From the NCBI GenBank assembly GCA_902552035.1, contig CACDFC010000004.1, positions 1 to 57,895 of the forward strand: a DNA stretch of 57,895 nt, read 5' to 3'. The stretch comes from an uncultured Pelagibacteraceae bacterium (GTDB lineage: Bacteria > Pseudomonadota > Alphaproteobacteria > Pelagibacterales > Pelagibacteraceae). Below the pieces are notes generated by a model. The model saw only the letters and a list, made by a program, of their open reading frames with translations, did no database searches and had not been told where the DNA came from. Made by a program: the position numbers and the translations under genes. Below are positions 56,251-57,895 of this stretch, piece after piece (the stretch's first letter is position 1; every line of letters starts with the position of its first letter).

Positions 56251-56761
56251 AGCAATTTTTTTTACTATTTTATTAATAGCATTTAAAAGCTCTGCTTATA
56301 GTTCAAATAATTCACCTTTTAAAAACCTAGTAATACTAACAGATCCAAAAGAATATAAAGAGATAATATTTAAAGATATCAATGGAAAGAATTTAAGTTT
56401 GAATGATTTTGAAAGTGATATCTATATACTAAATTTTTGGGCAACTTGGTGCTTACCATGTAAAGAAGAAATGCCTTCATTAAATAGTCTACAAAGAAAA
56501 AAAAAATTGGAAGTAATACCGATAAACGTTGAAATTCAAAACAAAAAAAAATCACAGAAATTTTTTAAAGACCTTAACATAAATAATTTATCAATTTATT
56601 TTGATGATGAAAATAATTTAGCAAATTTATTTAAATTAAGAGGTATACCAACTACTATTATTTTTAATAAAAAAAGAGACGAAGTAGCAAGAATTCTTGG
56701 TGAATTTAATTTTACTGATAAAAAATTTACCGATTGGCTTGAAAATATAAACATAAATTAA
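56240..56761 (+). CDS. TlpA/ResA-like periplasmic thioredoxin
   Basis: The 173-residue GTG-started protein has a short signal or anchor (about 2-20) and a thioredoxin fold with active site CLPC in FWATWCLPCKEEMPSLN, and the cis-Pro loop GIPTTIIF. Such proteins reduce disulfides outside the cytoplasm, for example in cytochrome maturation. It overlaps the end of the CHASE2 phosphatase gene by 11 bases. The many cysteines in the pilus and tip proteins make a role in their folding possible but unproven. Confidence 0.85.
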   Translation: MKIRAIFFTILLIAFKSSAYSSNNSPFKNLVILTDPKEYKEIIFKDINGKNLSLNDFESDIYILNFWATWCLPCKEEMPSLNSLQRKKKLEVIPINVEIQNKKKSQKFFKDLNINNLSIYFDDENNLANLFKLRGIPTTIIFNKKRDEVARILGEFNFTDKKFTDWLENININ

Positions 56762-56817
56762 AATTATTTTTCTTTTAGTTTGTAAAGAAATATATTAAGT
56801 TCTCGTGATAAGGGAAC

Positions 56818-57123
56818 ATGAAAAGAGGAATTTTTTATATAATATTTTTTTTAATATTAAACGGATGTGCACAATATAGTTCACTAGTTGGTCCGTCATA
56901 TACTTTTGCGAAATCCGGTAGTATTTTACAAGCAGGCAATTCAGTAGCAACTTCTCATATGTTGAAAAAAACGGTTTCTAATAATACTTACGATACTTTT
57001 AATTTACACGCGCAAGACCAGAGAATGTGTGAAACTTACCATTCGTCTAATTTAAATGAAATTTTTTTTGAAACTTTAGACGAAATTTCTTGTTATAAAG
57101 ATCCATTTAGTATTTTAAAATAG
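56818..57123 (+). CDS. Small lipoprotein of unknown function
   Basis: The 101-residue precursor has a lipoprotein signal with lipobox ILNGC (Cys17). The mature part has two further cysteines (RMCETYH, ISCYKD) and no recognised domain. A short GTTCTC/GGGAAC pairing (one G-U) just before the ATG could form a small hairpin. It ends eight bases from the convergent DUF2805 gene. Confidence 0.65.
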   Translation: MKRGIFYIIFFLILNGCAQYSSLVGPSYTFAKSGSILQAGNSVATSHMLKKTVSNNTYDTFNLHAQDQRMCETYHSSNLNEIFFETLDEISCYKDPFSILK

Positions 57124-57131
57124 AATTTATA

Positions 57132-57428
57132 TCAAAATTGATATTTATTTTTGTTAACTTTTTTTCTTAATAATTTTCTAGAGTATTCGAATTTTTTTCT
57201 GTGTTTGATACTTTTGGAATGTACTCTTTTCCTCCAAAGTTTGAATGAGGATGGCTTTAATGTATTTCTCATTATTTTTATAACTTGATTTTCTGACTTA
57301 CCTGTTTTCTCTTTTATTTCCTCAAATGTAATTCTGTCAGCCCAAGCTGCCCAGATTATCCAATCAGGGCTATTCATGTTTGGCTGAGTTTTTATAACTT
57401 TAGTCTGTGGTCTGTGACTTTTTTTCAT
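57132..57428 (-). CDS. DUF2805 (TIGR03643) family protein
   Basis: The 98-residue basic protein has the conserved core DWIIWAAWADRITFEEIKEK followed by TGKSENQVIKIMRNTLKPSSFKLWRKRV, typical of DUF2805. The helix-turn-helix-like part (TFEEIKEKTGKSENQVIKIMR) suggests nucleic acid binding. The biological role is unknown. It is transcribed toward the lipoprotein gene and away from the proC-like gene. Confidence 0.8.
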   Translation of the reverse strand: MKKSHRPQTKVIKTQPNMNSPDWIIWAAWADRITFEEIKEKTGKSENQVIKIMRNTLKPSSFKLWRKRVHSKSIKHRKKFEYSRKLLRKKVNKNKYQF

Positions 57429-57466
57429 AATATTTTAAGAAACAGATATAGCTTAAATTCTTCTAG

Positions 57467-57565
57467 TATGATAATATAACTTTAGATAGTCCTGATAAGC
57501 CATCTTTAGCTCCCGGTTTTTTTGGGACTATCCAAAAAAATCACGTAAATAATTTAGCAGATTAA
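57467..57565 (+). other. Structured or coding-like segment in the DUF2805-proC gap
   Basis: This 176-base gap contains a G/C-richer block unlike ordinary intergenic DNA here. GATAGTCC (57485-57492) and GGACTATC (57525-57532) form a perfect eight-base inverted repeat. An alternative hairpin TCCC/GGGA (57511-57514 with 57524-57527) shares the right arm. In one frame the block also reads as a protein-like stretch (DSPDKPSLAPGFFGTIQKN) ending at TAA 57563-57565 but with no usable start codon. It could be a cis-acting RNA, a small-gene remnant, or both. Confidence 0.4.
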
Positions 57566-57604
57566 TAGTTCCTTTTTTAGCAATTAGGTATACAAATTAA
57601 AACT

Positions 57605-57895
57605 ATGAAATTGGGTTTTATAGGAACTGGAAATATATCGTCTGATGTTGTTCATGGAATATGCAATTCTAAAATCTCATTTAAAAAGATAATATTATCC
57701 CCTCGTAATAAAAATAAAGCATTAAAGCTAAAAAAAAAATTTAAAAAAGTTGTAGTTGCTAAAAGCAATCAAGAAGTAATTGATAAGTCAGACTGGATAT
57801 TTTTAGGTGTTTTACCACAAATTGGTGAAAAAATATTACCTAGCTTAAAATTTAAATCTAAACAAACCGTTGTTAGTTTTATTTCAACTATAAAT
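57605..57895 (+). CDS. proC: Pyrroline-5-carboxylate reductase-like protein (3' end outside window)
   Basis: The visible 97 residues start with the Rossmann motif GFIGTGNISSDVVHGI and the pattern VLPQIGEKILP expected of the ProC NADP-binding domain (GVLPQ corresponds to the usual xVKPQ). ProC reduces pyrroline-5-carboxylate to proline. The reading frame is still open at the window end. A related NADP-binding paralogue cannot be excluded from the N-terminus alone. Confidence 0.75.
   Translation, partial: MKLGFIGTGNISSDVVHGICNSKISFKKIILSPRNKNKALKLKKKFKKVVVAKSNQEVIDKSDWIFLGVLPQIGEKILPSLKFKSKQTVVSFISTIN

Overview
The window looks like a chromosome segment of a marine alphaproteobacterium of the SAR11 type (Pelagibacterales). 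This is inferred from the very A+T-rich sequence, gene-to-gene gaps of a few bases, frequent stop/start overlaps, TTG and GTG starts, alphaproteobacterial-style proteins (acetolactate synthase, Mrp without a CxxC) and the compact hflKC, ilvBNC, leuA and mre gene sets. No tRNA, rRNA, transposase, integrase or CRISPR was found.

Layout. 1-3349: end of a surface-polysaccharide-type module (membrane SGNH protein, a 49-residue DUF5989-like protein, a NodU/CmcH carbamoyltransferase). 3346-8707: Mrp ATPase on the minus strand, then hflK, hflC, a DUF2065 protein, a DegP/DegQ protease and miaA. 8761-13780: branched-chain amino acid synthesis (ilvB, ilvN, ilvC, leuA). 13781-19276: cell-shape cluster mreB, mreC, mreD, mrdA (PBP2), rodA. 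19351-23776: a DadA-like oxidoreductase, an EamA transporter, msrB, an inverse-autotransporter-type beta-barrel with a secreted partner, and a glutaredoxin. 23917-56250: a large type IV pilus and signalling region. 56240-57895: thioredoxin-like protein, small lipoprotein, DUF2805 protein, and the start of a proC-like gene running off the end.

The pilus region holds an almost complete type IVa machine: PilT, four minor pilin/PilX-type genes, a 1609-residue PilY1, a prepilin peptidase, three major-pilin-like genes, and an operon encoding a fused PilM-PilN, PilO, PilP, the PilQ secretin, PilB and PilC. Interleaved with it are two autotransporter/adhesin-type outer membrane proteins and a complete partner-switching signalling set without a sigma factor: two PP2C/SpoIIE phosphatases (one cytosolic with GAF, one membrane-bound with CHASE2), an RsbW-like kinase and an RsbV-like STAS protein. 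The CHASE2 phosphatase sits behind a FecR-domain protein with a roughly 150-residue lysine-rich repeat tail and a TPR/beta-barrel protein. My inference is that this set controls pilus production or activity in response to envelope and cytoplasmic cues.

The most unusual non-coding element is at 40561-40895, upstream of the pilM-pilN fusion. It has seven copies of an 11-base motif, three in one orientation followed by four in the other, six of them in pairs about two helical turns apart. It looks like a multi-site operator. A winged-helix protein encoded at 38647-39192 is the nearest candidate binder. Two more operator-like palindromes lie upstream of the GAF phosphatase (36965-36988) and between the STAS and pilin genes (49768-49790).
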